Shown: positions 34,575 through 42,639, counted from the stretch's first letter. The stretch: 42,639 nt of DNA from Nocardiopsis coralli (GCF_014892575.1 NZ_JADBGI010000020.1:1-42639), one strand, 5' to 3'. The notes: a model not told the origin generated them from the sequence alone. Made by a program: numbers and translations.

Positions 34575-34928
34575 TCACAGGTCGGAGGGGATGCGAGGTG
34601 GGCGGTCCAGGGTGTGGGGCAGCTCGTGGACCAGGCGGGAGAGGGCCTCCAGGAACCCGTTGACCTCCCCGGTGGCCAGGCGCAGTTCGGTGAGGATCTG
34701 GCGCCGTGTGCCGTCGTCGTGGTCGGGTCCGGGGAGGTCGGAGAGCTGGTTGAAGCGTTTGACCCAGTTGCGCTCGAACATGGTGTAGGCACCGCGCCCC
34801 AGGCTCTCTGCGGCGTCGTTCATGCTGACGACGCTGTGGGTGTCGAGCCAGTCCAGCCCGGCCTCGTGCACACGCCCGCGGGTGGCCAGGACCTCGCGCC
34901 ACTCCACCTGCACGACGCGTACGTACAT
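34575..34928 (-). CDS. Small uncharacterised protein upstream of the Rieske/GltB-like gene
   Basis: A 117-residue soluble protein, mostly helical and amphipathic, opening MYVRVVQVEWREVLATRGRV, with a conserved-looking middle ESLGRGAYTMFERNWVKRF. It has no Cys, signal peptide or membrane segment. I do not recognise a family. It lies 82 bp upstream of the Rieske/glutamate-synthase-like gene on the same strand and 24 bp after the next membrane protein gene, so all three may be one unit. Ribosome binding site weak. Confidence 0.55.
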   Translation of the reverse strand: MYVRVVQVEWREVLATRGRVHEAGLDWLDTHSVVSMNDAAESLGRGAYTMFERNWVKRFNQLSDLPGPDHDDGTRRQILTELRLATGEVNGFLEALSRLVHELPHTLDRPPRIPSDL

Positions 34929-34952
34929 GCGCGAGGCGCGGCGGGTCCCGGA

Positions 34953-35450
34953 TCAGCGGCGCCCGACCCAGCGCCAGGCGTCGTTGCGTTCCTCCAGGAG
35001 CCGGTGCAGCTCGTCGGTGTCGGCGGGTGCGTGCAGGGCCGCGTGCAGCGCGCGGGCCAGGGCGGCGTTGCGGGCACGGGTGCTGTGCAGGGCCTCCAGG
35101 ACGGTGTCGCGGTCTGCGGTGTCGAAGGCGGCGAACACGGCCCGGTGGAAGTCGGCGCCGGCCACGCGGGCGCGCCGCAGCATCTGGCGGCGCAGGTCGG
35201 CCTCGGCGCGGGCCTCGGTGAGCCTGCTGTAGACGAGCAGGGCGGCGGGGATCCCGAACGCGAGTCCGGTCAGGCCGGAGACCATGGAGGTCAGGTAGTC
35301 CAGCCCCTCCCAGAACCCGGCGGCGTCGCCCCACAGGCCGAGGACGAGCAGGACGGTGCCCGCCGCGACCGACGCGGCCGAGGACCGGCGCAGCCAGGGC
35401 GGGGTGTCGGACCAGAAGGCCCACACCGCCCGGCGTTCTCGTGCACTCAC
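34953..35450 (-). CDS. Small two-helix membrane protein, uncharacterised
   Basis: A 165-residue protein. The N-terminal third has two membrane helices (SAASVAAGTVLLVLGLWG and MVSGLTGLAFGIPAALLVYS), and the rest is a helical, Ala/Arg-rich cytoplasmic part (ADFHRAVFAAFDTADRDTVLEAL). GTG 35450 (start SARERRAVWAFW) is chosen because protein-like sequence begins there; GGCGGG just upstream is a poor ribosome binding site, and the open frame runs to 35783. No family recognised. It precedes the 117-residue gene by 24 bp. Confidence 0.55.
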   Translation of the reverse strand: MSARERRAVWAFWSDTPPWLRRSSAASVAAGTVLLVLGLWGDAAGFWEGLDYLTSMVSGLTGLAFGIPAALLVYSRLTEARAEADLRRQMLRRARVAGADFHRAVFAAFDTADRDTVLEALHSTRARNAALARALHAALHAPADTDELHRLLEERNDAWRWVGRR

Positions 35451-35587
35451 CCCGCCATTGTGGTTGCGGGGGCGCGCACGGGGAGGAAGGCGGGACACGG
35501 GTGTCGCACGCGGAACGGGGTTCCCCGCGGTGTCGGAGCCCACACCGCGCACCACGGACGTCATGTCCCGGCAACACGCGGGGGCGG

Positions 35588-35600
35588 CGTGTGTAACACG
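35588..35600. promoter_or_regulatory. Palindromic operator candidate upstream of the second permease
   Basis: CGTGT-GTA-ACACG is a perfect 5-bp inverted repeat 110 bp before the permease start. It is unlike the CATC/GATG sites upstream of the first copy, which would fit separate control of the two paralogues. Confidence 0.35.
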
Positions 35601-35710
35601 ACGGTAGTTGCCTGTGCGCGGCGCTCGACAGCACCATGTCGGTGACCGCCCGCGGCGCGACGGGCAGGAACACCGACGGCCCCACGGCACACAGAACCGG
35701 AAGGTCCCCC

Positions 35711-37108
35711 ATGAAGTTCCCCAAGGGCGCCCGGGGTGAGAGCCCCGCGCCGGACGGCCCGGCCGCCCGCCCCGAGGACGCACGTCCCCCTGCGCGCTGG
35801 ATGTTCACCTACGGGCTCCAGCACATCCTGGCGATGTACGCGGGTGTGATCACCCCGCCGATCATCATCGCCGAGGCGGTCGGCCTCGACGGCGGCGAGA
35901 CCGCCATGCTCATCAGCGCCGCGCTGCTGGTCAGCGGCCTGGCGACCCTGTTGCAGACCCTGGGCGTGTGGCGTTTCGGCGCCCAGCTGCCCCTGGTCAT
36001 CGGCACCTCGTTCGTGCCGGTGAGCGCGATGACGGGCATCGGGCAGAGCAGCGGCCTGCCCGCGGTGTTCGGTGCGGCGATCGCGGCGGGGGTGTTCGGG
36101 CTGATCGCCGTCCCGTTCGTGGCGTCGCTGATCCGCTTCTTCCCCCCGCTGGTCACCGGCACCGTCATCACCGTGATCGGCGTGACTCTGCTGCCGGTCG
36201 CGGTGGGGTGGATCCAGGACGACCCGGAATCGGGCGCGCCCAGCACCCCCGCTCTGGCCATGGCCGGCGGCACGCTGCTGATCATCCTGATCCTGAGCAA
36301 GGTCCTGCCCGGTGTGTGGAGCCGGATGGCGATCCTCATCGGCCTGGTCCTGGGCACCCTCGGCGCGGCCGCGTTCGGGCAGGTCGACCCGTCCGAGGTG
36401 GGCCAGGGCCCGGTCGTCTCGGTGGGGCAACCCTTCTACTTCGGCGCCCCCGAGTTCCAGGTCGCGGCGATCGTGACCATGTGTGTGGTCATGATCGTGA
36501 TCCTGGCCGAGGGGGTGGCCGACATCCTGGCGGTGGGCCAGGTCGTGGGCACGAAGGTGGACGGGCGCCGCCTGGCCGACGGGTTGCGGGCGGACGCGGC
36601 CACCGCCGTGGTGGGCCCCTTCCTCAACTCCTTCCCCGGCAGCACGTTCAGCCAGAACGTCGGCCTCATCGCGCTCAACAAGGTGCGCAGCCGCCACGTC
36701 GTCGCCACGGGCGGCGGGATCCTGGTCGCGATGGGCCTGTTCCCGTACCTGGGCCAGATCGTGGCGATGATCCCGTCCCCGGTGCTGGGCGGGGCCGGGC
36801 TGGTGCTGTTCGGGTCGGTGGCCGCGGCGGGGATCCGCACCCTGTCGGAGGTCGACTACGACGGCAACCACAACCTCATGATCGTGGCCGTGTCGATGGC
36901 CTTCGGTGTGCTGCCGATCGCCGCGCCGGACTTCTTCACCGCCTTCCCCGAGTGGGCGGAGATGATCCTGCACTCGGGCATCGTCACGGCGGCGGTGAGC
37001 GCGCTGCTGCTCAACGCGTTCTTCAACATGTGGGGGTCCTCGGCCGACCACACGGGCGGCCCGGGTCCGGGCGAGAGCTCGGCCCCGGACGGCCGACGCC
37101 GGGAGTGA
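35711..37108 (+). CDS. NCS2 family nucleobase (xanthine/urate-type) permease, copy 2
   Basis: A 465-residue paralogue of the permease at 20378, matching it nearly throughout: YGLQHILAMYAG opening helix, LAEGVADILAVGQVVGTKVD and SQNVGLIALNKVRSRHVV signatures, and the closing IPSPVLGGAGLVLFGSVAAAG. Only the charged N-terminal 30 residues and the C-terminal tail differ clearly. It should import a purine base. The frame is open from 35636, but ATG 35711 is chosen for GGAAGG 6 nt upstream and the same leader wording as copy 1. No purine catabolic enzyme is adjacent. Confidence 0.92.
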   Translation: MKFPKGARGESPAPDGPAARPEDARPPARWMFTYGLQHILAMYAGVITPPIIIAEAVGLDGGETAMLISAALLVSGLATLLQTLGVWRFGAQLPLVIGTSFVPVSAMTGIGQSSGLPAVFGAAIAAGVFGLIAVPFVASLIRFFPPLVTGTVITVIGVTLLPVAVGWIQDDPESGAPSTPALAMAGGTLLIILILSKVLPGVWSRMAILIGLVLGTLGAAAFGQVDPSEVGQGPVVSVGQPFYFGAPEFQVAAIVTMCVVMIVILAEGVADILAVGQVVGTKVDGRRLADGLRADAATAVVGPFLNSFPGSTFSQNVGLIALNKVRSRHVVATGGGILVAMGLFPYLGQIVAMIPSPVLGGAGLVLFGSVAAAGIRTLSEVDYDGNHNLMIVAVSMAFGVLPIAAPDFFTAFPEWAEMILHSGIVTAAVSALLLNAFFNMWGSSADHTGGPGPGESSAPDGRRRE

Positions 37109-37124
37109 CCCGCTCCCCGTTCCT

Positions 37125-37157
37125 CCGCGGGCCGTCCTCTTCCGGGGCGGCCCGCGG
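37125..37157. terminator. Terminator hairpin after the second permease
   Basis: CCGCGGGCCG (37125-37134) and CGGCCCGCGG (37148-37157) form a perfect 10-bp stem with a 13-nt loop between convergent genes. Confidence 0.75.
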
Positions 37158-37189
37158 CGTGTGTCCGTCCGGTCGGCGCGCCGTTCCCA

Positions 37190-38071
37190 TCAGTCGGGAA
37201 CGGGCAGGGCGAGGTCGACCATCGCCGAGCACTCGGCCAGGCACCCGCCCAGGCGCAGTTCGCCGCCGGGCTCGGCGCCGGGGAAGATGAAGGCCGCGTG
37301 GGTCCCGCTCCCGGCGTCGAGTTCGTAGCGGCCCACGGACACGGCCGCGGGCTCCTCGGTCTCCGAACCCTCGGGCACGTAGACGGCGCCGTCGAGGTCG
37401 AGGCTGACGTCGTCGACCGTGGTGAGGTCGGCGGTGACCACGAGGGTCCCGTCCTCGACCGTGCGGTGGGCGCTCAGGAACGTGGCGTGCACACCTTCGG
37501 AGTCGTCGGTGGCCTCGTCGTCCTCCGACAGGTACGGGCCCGGGTCGGTACCGTCCACGCGCAGGTCGGCCAGGCGGCCGTCGTTCTCGGTGAAGTGCTC
37601 GTGCACGGCGCAGACGGGGTGCGTGCCGGGTTCGCGGGTGCGGCGGACCTCGTGCGCCCCGTCGACGCTGTGCACCTCGGCGTCGGGCAGCGGGGTCCCG
37701 GCGTCCACCCAGGCCTGGGCGAAACCGGCGTGGTGGCGCAGGTAGGCGTGGGCGGCCGAGCCCTCCTCGGCCAGGTCGAGGCCCTCGCGCATGCGGTCGG
37801 GGTCGGACGTGGCGGCCAGCGCGGTCACGTAGTCGCGGACGAGCGTGTCCGAGGCGTCCTGCTGGGCCGCGCCCCCGGGCGGCGGCTCCTCACCCTCACT
37901 GCCCCGGTGGGCGTCGGTGGCGGCGTCCCCTTCGGGGGCCGGCGCGGTGCGTTCGCCGGTCTCCTCCCCGTTCGGTGCGGGCAGGATCTCCTCCGCGTCG
38001 GGGAGCTCGCACCCGGCCGCCGCCAGCAGTGCCAGGACTGCGGCTGCGGTGGACACTCGTGCGGAGAACAT
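37190..38071 (-). CDS. Uncharacterised acidic lipoprotein
   Basis: A 293-residue protein with a lipoprotein signal: short N terminus MFSARVSTAA, hydrophobic core and lipobox LAAAGC, giving Cys 21 as the lipidated residue. A disordered, Glu/Pro-rich linker spans about 22-75. A domain of about 215 residues follows that is acidic and beta-rich toward its end, with Cys in HPVCAVHEHF and LGGCLAECSAMV. ATG 38071 has GGGAGAGG upstream. It should sit on the outer face of the membrane. No family recognised; it resembles the many actinomycete surface lipoproteins of unknown role. Confidence 0.75.
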   Translation of the reverse strand: MFSARVSTAAAVLALLAAAGCELPDAEEILPAPNGEETGERTAPAPEGDAATDAHRGSEGEEPPPGGAAQQDASDTLVRDYVTALAATSDPDRMREGLDLAEEGSAAHAYLRHHAGFAQAWVDAGTPLPDAEVHSVDGAHEVRRTREPGTHPVCAVHEHFTENDGRLADLRVDGTDPGPYLSEDDEATDDSEGVHATFLSAHRTVEDGTLVVTADLTTVDDVSLDLDGAVYVPEGSETEEPAAVSVGRYELDAGSGTHAAFIFPGAEPGGELRLGGCLAECSAMVDLALPVPD

Positions 38072-38166
38072 CGGCCTCTCCCGTGGGTCCCGCTGGTCCG
38101 GGATTCACACGATAGGGCCGGGATGCGTCAAGGGAGAGCCTTGATGCCCCAAGTCTTGTTTGTGCA

Positions 38167-38199
38167 CGGTGGGGCGCCCCGACGTCCGGCGTCCCACCG
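38167..38199. terminator. Terminator hairpin after the P450 operon
   Basis: CGGTGGGGCGCC (38167-38178) pairs with GGCGTCCCACCG (38188-38199) over 12 bp with one G-T pair and a 9-nt loop, ten bases after the P450 stop. Confidence 0.7.
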
Positions 38200-38208
38200 C
38201 GGGGCGGG

Positions 38209-39450
38209 TCAGGGCCGCAGCAGCACCGGCAGTTCCTTGAGGCTGTTGACCGACAGGGCCGTGGAGACCTCGAGCTCCGCGTCGGGAACGGCCAACCGCA
38301 GGTCGGGGAAGCGTTCGAAGAGCTTGGGCAGGATGATGCCCGCCTCGAGCCGGGAGAGCGGTGCGCCCGGGCAGATGTGCGGCCCGTACCCGAACGTGAC
38401 GTGCCGCCCGCGCGCACGCCCGGGATCGAACACGTCCGCGTCGTCCCCGAACTCCGCGGGGTCCTTGGCCGAGGCACCGTAGTGGGTGAAGAGGGCCTCC
38501 CCCTTCTCGATCGTCACCCCGCACAGTTCGACGTCCTCGGCCGCGAACCGGAACAGCACGAGGTTGTTGGGTGCGTCGAAGCGCAGGGTCTCCTCGACGA
38601 CCTGCTCCCACGTGTACTCGCCCCGGCGCAGCTTCTCGTGCTCCGCGGGGTGGGCCAGCAGCGCCCGGACCACGTTGTTGAGCAGGTTGACGGTGGTCTC
38701 GTGGCCCGCCGCGACCACGGTGATGAGGGTGGTGACGACCTCTTCGTCGGTGAGGGGCTGCTCGCCCTCCTCCGAGGCGCGGATCAGGTCCGTGGTGAAG
38801 TCGTCGGCGCCGGGTTCGGCGCGCTTGCGAGCCACCAGCTCGGTGAAGAACCGGTGGAGGTCGGCGAGGATCTGCAGGTGCTCGCCCTCGGCGGTCGTCC
38901 CGGAGAACAGCCGGGAGTACATGTCGCCGAGCTTCTCGTACTCGTTGCCCTCGACCCCGTACAGCTCCCCGATCACGGTCATGGGCACCTTGAAGGTGAA
39001 CTCCGCGCGCAGGTCCAGGGGCTCGGTGGCCCGGGGTTCGAGCCCTTCCAGGGCCCGGTCGGTGATGCGTTCGATGTGCGGACGCAGCCGCTCGACCCGG
39101 CGCGCGGAGAAGGGGCTCGAGGTGAGCTTGCGCATGCGGCGGTGGGGAGGCCCGTCGAGCGCGAGCATGTTGGAGTCGTCGCGCGGGATGGTCCCCATGA
39201 GCGGCCAGGACTCGGAGACCGCTCCGTTCTGGAAGTCGGCCCAGTGGTCGGTGCTCCGTACCAGCCGGGGGTCGTTGAGGGCGGCCTTGGTGGCCTCGTG
39301 GTGCGTGGTGGCCCAGGCCCGCACCCCGCCGGGCAGCTCGACCCGCACGACGGGTCCCTCGGCGAGCAGGCGTGCGCGGTCGGCCTGGACGTCCTCCGGG
39401 ATCGCGTGGATGAGCGGGAGCCCGTCGGGGGTGTGCATGGGGCAGGACAT
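38209..39450 (-). CDS. Cytochrome P450, CYP154-like (pair 1)
   Basis: A 413-residue soluble P450 monooxygenase. The I-helix oxygen-binding motif AGHETT is near residue 246, the ExxR motif is ETLRF near 287, and the haem-binding loop FGYGPHICPG has its Cys near 359. All are canonical, so it should be active with a ferredoxin partner. It starts MSCPMHTPDG and shares one base with the stop of the upstream CYP157-like gene (TGATG); GGAG lies 8 nt upstream. CYP157 followed by CYP154 is the order known from Streptomyces conservons. Substrate unknown; CYP154 members act on small aromatic, steroid or macrolide-like molecules. It is the last gene of the cluster. Confidence 0.9.
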   Translation of the reverse strand: MSCPMHTPDGLPLIHAIPEDVQADRARLLAEGPVVRVELPGGVRAWATTHHEATKAALNDPRLVRSTDHWADFQNGAVSESWPLMGTIPRDDSNMLALDGPPHRRMRKLTSSPFSARRVERLRPHIERITDRALEGLEPRATEPLDLRAEFTFKVPMTVIGELYGVEGNEYEKLGDMYSRLFSGTTAEGEHLQILADLHRFFTELVARKRAEPGADDFTTDLIRASEEGEQPLTDEEVVTTLITVVAAGHETTVNLLNNVVRALLAHPAEHEKLRRGEYTWEQVVEETLRFDAPNNLVLFRFAAEDVELCGVTIEKGEALFTHYGASAKDPAEFGDDADVFDPGRARGRHVTFGYGPHICPGAPLSRLEAGIILPKLFERFPDLRLAVPDAELEVSTALSVNSLKELPVLLRP

Positions 39451-40673
39451 CAGAACGCTCCTGGTGGAGAGGTGGGGGTGAAGGTGACCGGCAGGGACGC
39501 GACGCCCCGCACCCAGGGGGAGGGACGCCAGCGCACCTGGTCGGGGGCGATGGCCAGTTCCAGGTCCGGCAGCCGGTCGAGCAGGACCTCGATGCCGGTG
39601 ACGGCGATGGTCTCGGCCAGGGTGCGGGCCATGTAGGGGCAGGAGTGTTCCCCGTGGGCGAAGGACAGGTGGGCGTGGTTGGTGCTGTCGCCGTGCCCCC
39701 GGACCACCGGGTCCTGGTTGGCCGCGGCGTACCCCATCAGCAGCAGATCGCCGGCGCGGACGTGGTGGTGCCCCAGGACGACGTCGTGGACTGGGAAACG
39801 GCCGGCGACGATCTGCGACGGGGAGTCCTCCCACAGGACCTCGGAGAGGGCGTCGCGCACACTGCTGCGCGCCCCCGACAAGGAGGCCGAGAAGCGCTCG
39901 TCGGTGAGCATGAGCCGCAGGGCGTTGCCGATCCACTCGCCCGTGGGCTGGTCCCCGCCGCCCAGGACGGCGACGAGCTCGGCCACGAGGTCCTCGTCGC
40001 CGTGGCCGATGGGGTCGGCGATGAGGCGGGAGACGACGTCGGGTCCGGGTCGGGCCCTGCGCTCGGCGATCAGGGCGTGCACGCCGGCCGCGATCTTCTC
40101 GTGGGCCCGGAGCGCTTCGGCCCCGGTCGCGTCGAAGACGGCGGTCATCTGCGCGGCGAGCTCCTCCGCACGGGGTCCGTCGAGCCCGTACATCCAGCCC
40201 AGGACCAGCATCGGCAGCCGCGCGGCGTACTCGGCGCGCAGGTCGGCCCGGCCGGCGGTGCAGAAACCATCGATCAGGCGGTCGCAGATGCGTGTGGTGA
40301 CGGCCTGCACCTCGTGGGGGTCGGCGCCGTCGAGTGCGTCGTTGACCGCCTTGGTCCGGCGCCGGTGCTCCTCGCCCTCGGCCGAGAGCAGGTTGGGCAG
40401 CGGAACCAGGACGGGGTTGAGCGGCCAGTCCGGGGGCACCCCGCCCCAGCCGTTCCACCGGCGCGAGCTGCGCGCGAACACCGCGGGGTTGCTCAGCACG
40501 TGGTGCAGTTCCCGGTACCCGATCACCAGCCACGCCGGGACCCCGCCGGCCGCGAGGACCGGGACGACGGGCCCGTGCTCGGCGCGCATCCAGGCGTAGA
40601 AACCCGGCGGGTCGGAGACGAACCGCGGGTCCGACAGGGGCACGGGAGCAACAGCAGGCACGGGCGTCCTCAC
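39450..40673 (-). CDS. Cytochrome P450, CYP157-like with altered ExxR motif (pair 1)
   Basis: A 407-residue P450. The haem loop FAHGEHSCPY keeps the Cys ligand (near 343). The I-helix motif is GGGDQPTGE rather than AGxxTT. The K-helix, where ExxR is nearly universal, reads SEVLWED, so Arg is replaced by Trp. Loss of ExxR is a known mark of the CYP157 family, which sits next to CYP154 in conservons. Whether these proteins oxidise a substrate or only bind haem is open. GTG 40673 is the longest start; GTG 40661 has AGGAC placed better and may be the true one. The gene is translationally coupled to the CYP154-like gene downstream and follows the second pair by 54 bp. Confidence 0.88.
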   Translation of the reverse strand: MRTPVPAVAPVPLSDPRFVSDPPGFYAWMRAEHGPVVPVLAAGGVPAWLVIGYRELHHVLSNPAVFARSSRRWNGWGGVPPDWPLNPVLVPLPNLLSAEGEEHRRRTKAVNDALDGADPHEVQAVTTRICDRLIDGFCTAGRADLRAEYAARLPMLVLGWMYGLDGPRAEELAAQMTAVFDATGAEALRAHEKIAAGVHALIAERRARPGPDVVSRLIADPIGHGDEDLVAELVAVLGGGDQPTGEWIGNALRLMLTDERFSASLSGARSSVRDALSEVLWEDSPSQIVAGRFPVHDVVLGHHHVRAGDLLLMGYAAANQDPVVRGHGDSTNHAHLSFAHGEHSCPYMARTLAETIAVTGIEVLLDRLPDLELAIAPDQVRWRPSPWVRGVASLPVTFTPTSPPGAF

Positions 40674-40727
40674 TGGGGGGCGGGGGCGGTGAGGAGGCCG
40701 GGCCCGCGCGGCGGGCCCGGCCGGGCG

Positions 40728-41972
40728 TCAGGGCCGCAGCAGCACCGGCAGCCCCTTGAGGCTGTTGACGACGATGGAGGGGTGGTTCTCCAGCTCGGCG
40801 TCGGGCACGGCCAGGCGCATGTCGGGGAAGCGTTCGAAGAGCTTCGGCAGGGCGATCTGCCCCTCCATCCGCGCCAGGTGGGAACCCGGGCACACGTGCG
40901 GCCCGAACCCGAAGGAGATGTGGCGCCCGCGGTCGCGGGTCAGGTCGAAGGTGTCGGGGTGCGGCTCGGTGCCGTGTTCGTCCCGGTCGCGGCTGATCGC
41001 CCCGTAGGAGACCATCAGGGCCTGGCCCTTCTCGATGGTCACGCCCCCGGCCTCGACGTCCTCGGCGGCGAAGCGGAAGACGAAGTTGGACGTGGGCGGG
41101 TCGAAGCGCAGGGTCTCCTCCACCACCGTGTCCCAGCCGACCTCGCCCTTCTTGACCAGGTCGAACTGCTCGGGGTGGGTGAGCAGGGCGCGCACGGCGT
41201 TGGTGATGAGGTTGACCGTGGTCTCGTGCCCGGCGGCGACCACGACCTGCAGGGTCCCGCGGATCTCCAGGTCGGTGAGGGCGTCGCCGTTCTCTCCGGC
41301 GTTGATGAGGTCCGTGGTGAGGTCGTCGCCCGGGGCCGCGCGCTTGGCGGCGATCATGTCGTCGTAGTAGCGCTCCAGCGTCGCGTAGACCTCCATGAAC
41401 TCCTCCGGCGAGGTCACGGAGCTGAAGAACTTCACGTACATGTCGCGCAGGTAGGCGTGCTCGGAGCTGTCCACACCGTAGAGCTCGCCGATCACGTTCA
41501 TGGGGAGTTTGAAGGCGAACTCCGACTTCAGGTCCAGGACCTGGCCGGCGCGGTCCTCCAGGGCGTCGAGCAGGTCCTTGGTGAGCTGCTCGACGCGGGG
41601 GCGGATCCGCTCGGTGCTGCGGGCGGAGAACGCCTTGGCGGTGAGTTCGCGCAGGCGCCGGTGCTCGGGGCCGTCGGCGCCCAGGAGGTTGGTGGGGGTC
41701 GGGGGGATGGTGCTGAGCAGCGGCCAACCCTCGGGGATACGGCCCTGCTGCAGGTCGTCCCAGTGTGCGACGTCCTTGACCATCCGGCGGTCGGTGAGCA
41801 GGTCCCTGGCGAGACCGTGGTGGGTGACGGCCCAGGCGGTCACCCCGTCGGGGAGCTCGACGCGGGTGATGGGGCCCGCCGCGTGCAGTTCCTCGCGCTC
41901 GGAACGCAGGTCGCGGACGTAGGGGTCGAGGGTGACGGTTCCACCGGGGCCGTGATCGACGGGGCAGGGCAT
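40728..41972 (-). CDS. Cytochrome P450, CYP154-like (pair 2)
   Basis: A 414-residue P450 closely resembling the one at 38209. It has AGHETT near 247, ETLRF in the K-helix, and FGFGPHVCPG with Cys near 360. The C terminus VNSLKGLPVLLRP is almost the same as in copy 1. It starts MPCPVDHG after GAGGAG, its ATG sharing one base with the stop of the CYP157-like gene upstream (TGATG). With its partner it is a duplicate of the downstream pair. The likely operon continues into pair 1 after 54 bp. Confidence 0.9.
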   Translation of the reverse strand: MPCPVDHGPGGTVTLDPYVRDLRSEREELHAAGPITRVELPDGVTAWAVTHHGLARDLLTDRRMVKDVAHWDDLQQGRIPEGWPLLSTIPPTPTNLLGADGPEHRRLRELTAKAFSARSTERIRPRVEQLTKDLLDALEDRAGQVLDLKSEFAFKLPMNVIGELYGVDSSEHAYLRDMYVKFFSSVTSPEEFMEVYATLERYYDDMIAAKRAAPGDDLTTDLINAGENGDALTDLEIRGTLQVVVAAGHETTVNLITNAVRALLTHPEQFDLVKKGEVGWDTVVEETLRFDPPTSNFVFRFAAEDVEAGGVTIEKGQALMVSYGAISRDRDEHGTEPHPDTFDLTRDRGRHISFGFGPHVCPGSHLARMEGQIALPKLFERFPDMRLAVPDAELENHPSIVVNSLKGLPVLLRP

Positions 41973-42639
41973 CAGGAGTCTCCTCGGGGGGATACGGGGG
42001 TGAAGGTGACGGGGAGGGACGAGACGCCACGCACCCAGGGAGAGGGGCGCCAGCGCAGTTCGCGGGGTGCGACGGCGAGTTCGGCGTCGGGCAGCCGGTC
42101 CAGCAGGATCTCGACGGCGGTGGCGGCGACCGTCTCGGCGATGTCCTGCGCGGGGAAGGGGCACCGGTGCGCGCCGTGGGAGAAGGACAGGTGTGCGTTG
42201 TTGCCCTCGGCCGGGACCCCCGCGCGCACGGACGGGTCCTGGTTGGCGCCCGAGAGGCCCAGCAGCACCATGTCGCCCCGGCCGATCCGCCGTCCGCCCA
42301 GTTCGGTGTCGTGCACAGCGAACCGTCCGGCGTGGATCTGGGTGGGGGTGTCCTCCCACAGGACCTCGTTGAGCGCGGCGCGCACGCTGCTGCGCGCGCC
42401 CGCGAAGGAGGCGGAGAAGCGCTCGTCGGTGAGCATGAGCCGCAGGGCGTTGCCGATCCACTCGCCCGTGGGCTGGTTGCCGCCGCCCAGGACCACAATG
42501 AGTTCGGCGGTGAGTTCGTCGTCGGTGTAGCCGGCGGGGTGGGCCAGCAGCCGCGAGACCGCGTCGGGGCCGGGTGCGGCGCGGCGTTCGGCGACCAGGT
42601 GGGCCATGCGGGCCATGAGTTCGCGCTGGGCGGCCATGG
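41972..42639 (-). CDS. Cytochrome P450, CYP157-like, N terminus outside the window (pair 2)
   Basis: Only the last 221 or so residues are inside the window; the gene continues beyond 42639. The visible part has the altered I-helix GGGNQPTGE, the K-helix NEVLWED with Trp in place of the ExxR Arg, and the haem loop FSHGAHRCPF with its Cys. It is the paralogue of the CYP157-like protein at 39450 and is coupled to the CYP154-like gene by TGATG. The Met near 42637 is internal, not the start. If this is a conservon, the sensor kinase, roadblock, DUF742 and GTPase genes should lie just past the right edge. Confidence 0.87.
   Translation of the reverse strand, partial: MAAQRELMARMAHLVAERRAAPGPDAVSRLLAHPAGYTDDELTAELIVVLGGGNQPTGEWIGNALRLMLTDERFSASFAGARSSVRAALNEVLWEDTPTQIHAGRFAVHDTELGGRRIGRGDMVLLGLSGANQDPSVRAGVPAEGNNAHLSFSHGAHRCPFPAQDIAETVAATAVEILLDRLPDAELAVAPRELRWRPSPWVRGVSSLPVTFTPVSPRGDS

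Noticed and set aside
38209..42498. A 1429-codon minus-strand frame joining all P450 genes
   Set aside because: Only its last 414 codons are protein-like (CYP154); the rest is an out-of-frame shadow of the other three P450 genes.

Overview
The window is high-GC DNA (GC at nearly every third codon position, GTG and TTG starts, frequent stop-start overlaps). It looks like a chromosomal segment of a filamentous actinomycete. A Nocardiopsis- or Streptomyces-like host is suggested by CYP157/CYP154 P450 pairs, a sugar ABC operon without its own ATPase, tandem Ser/Thr kinases and a four-gene-type Wadjet locus. Genus assignment is inference. No rRNA, tRNA, CRISPR or transposase was seen.

Left part (1-9.0 kb): degenerate repeats, a large SF1 helicase (minus strand), and two tandem transmembrane Ser/Thr kinases (plus strand). 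Then comes a lower-GC patch (about 7.9-9.0 kb) with a small membrane protein, a RepL-like winged-helix protein and a translationally coupled 39-residue peptide. 9.0-13.2 kb: a carbohydrate ABC importer operon (binding lipoprotein and two permeases) behind a DeoR-type regulator. The control region between them has tandem repeats, a palindrome, a good sigma-70-like promoter and a terminator hairpin in the leader.

Middle (13.6-22.4 kb): a membrane-anchored glycosyltransferase, a secreted endonuclease/exonuclease/phosphatase-fold enzyme, a small Cys-containing secreted protein, a methyltransferase, a bile-acid-symporter-family carrier, a DEDD-exonuclease homologue that has lost its catalytic residues, an NCS2 nucleobase permease and a DoxX-like protein. 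At 22.4-22.85 kb two broken gene ends meet.

22.88-30.99 kb: a tightly coupled jetA-jetB-jetC operon (DUF2397, DUF2398 and TIGR02680 SMC-like ATPase, the Wadjet anti-plasmid set) that has no jetD nuclease in the window. A membrane-anchored Mrr-type nuclease gene diverges from it. This is the best candidate for an unusual system here.

Right part (31.1-42.6 kb): an ABC-F ATPase, a Rieske/glutamate-synthase-like fusion interrupted by a frameshift, two small uncharacterised proteins, a second NCS2 permease closely similar to the first, a lipoprotein, and two tandem CYP157-CYP154 pairs. The last gene runs off the window. The CYP157 members lack the Arg of the ExxR motif.
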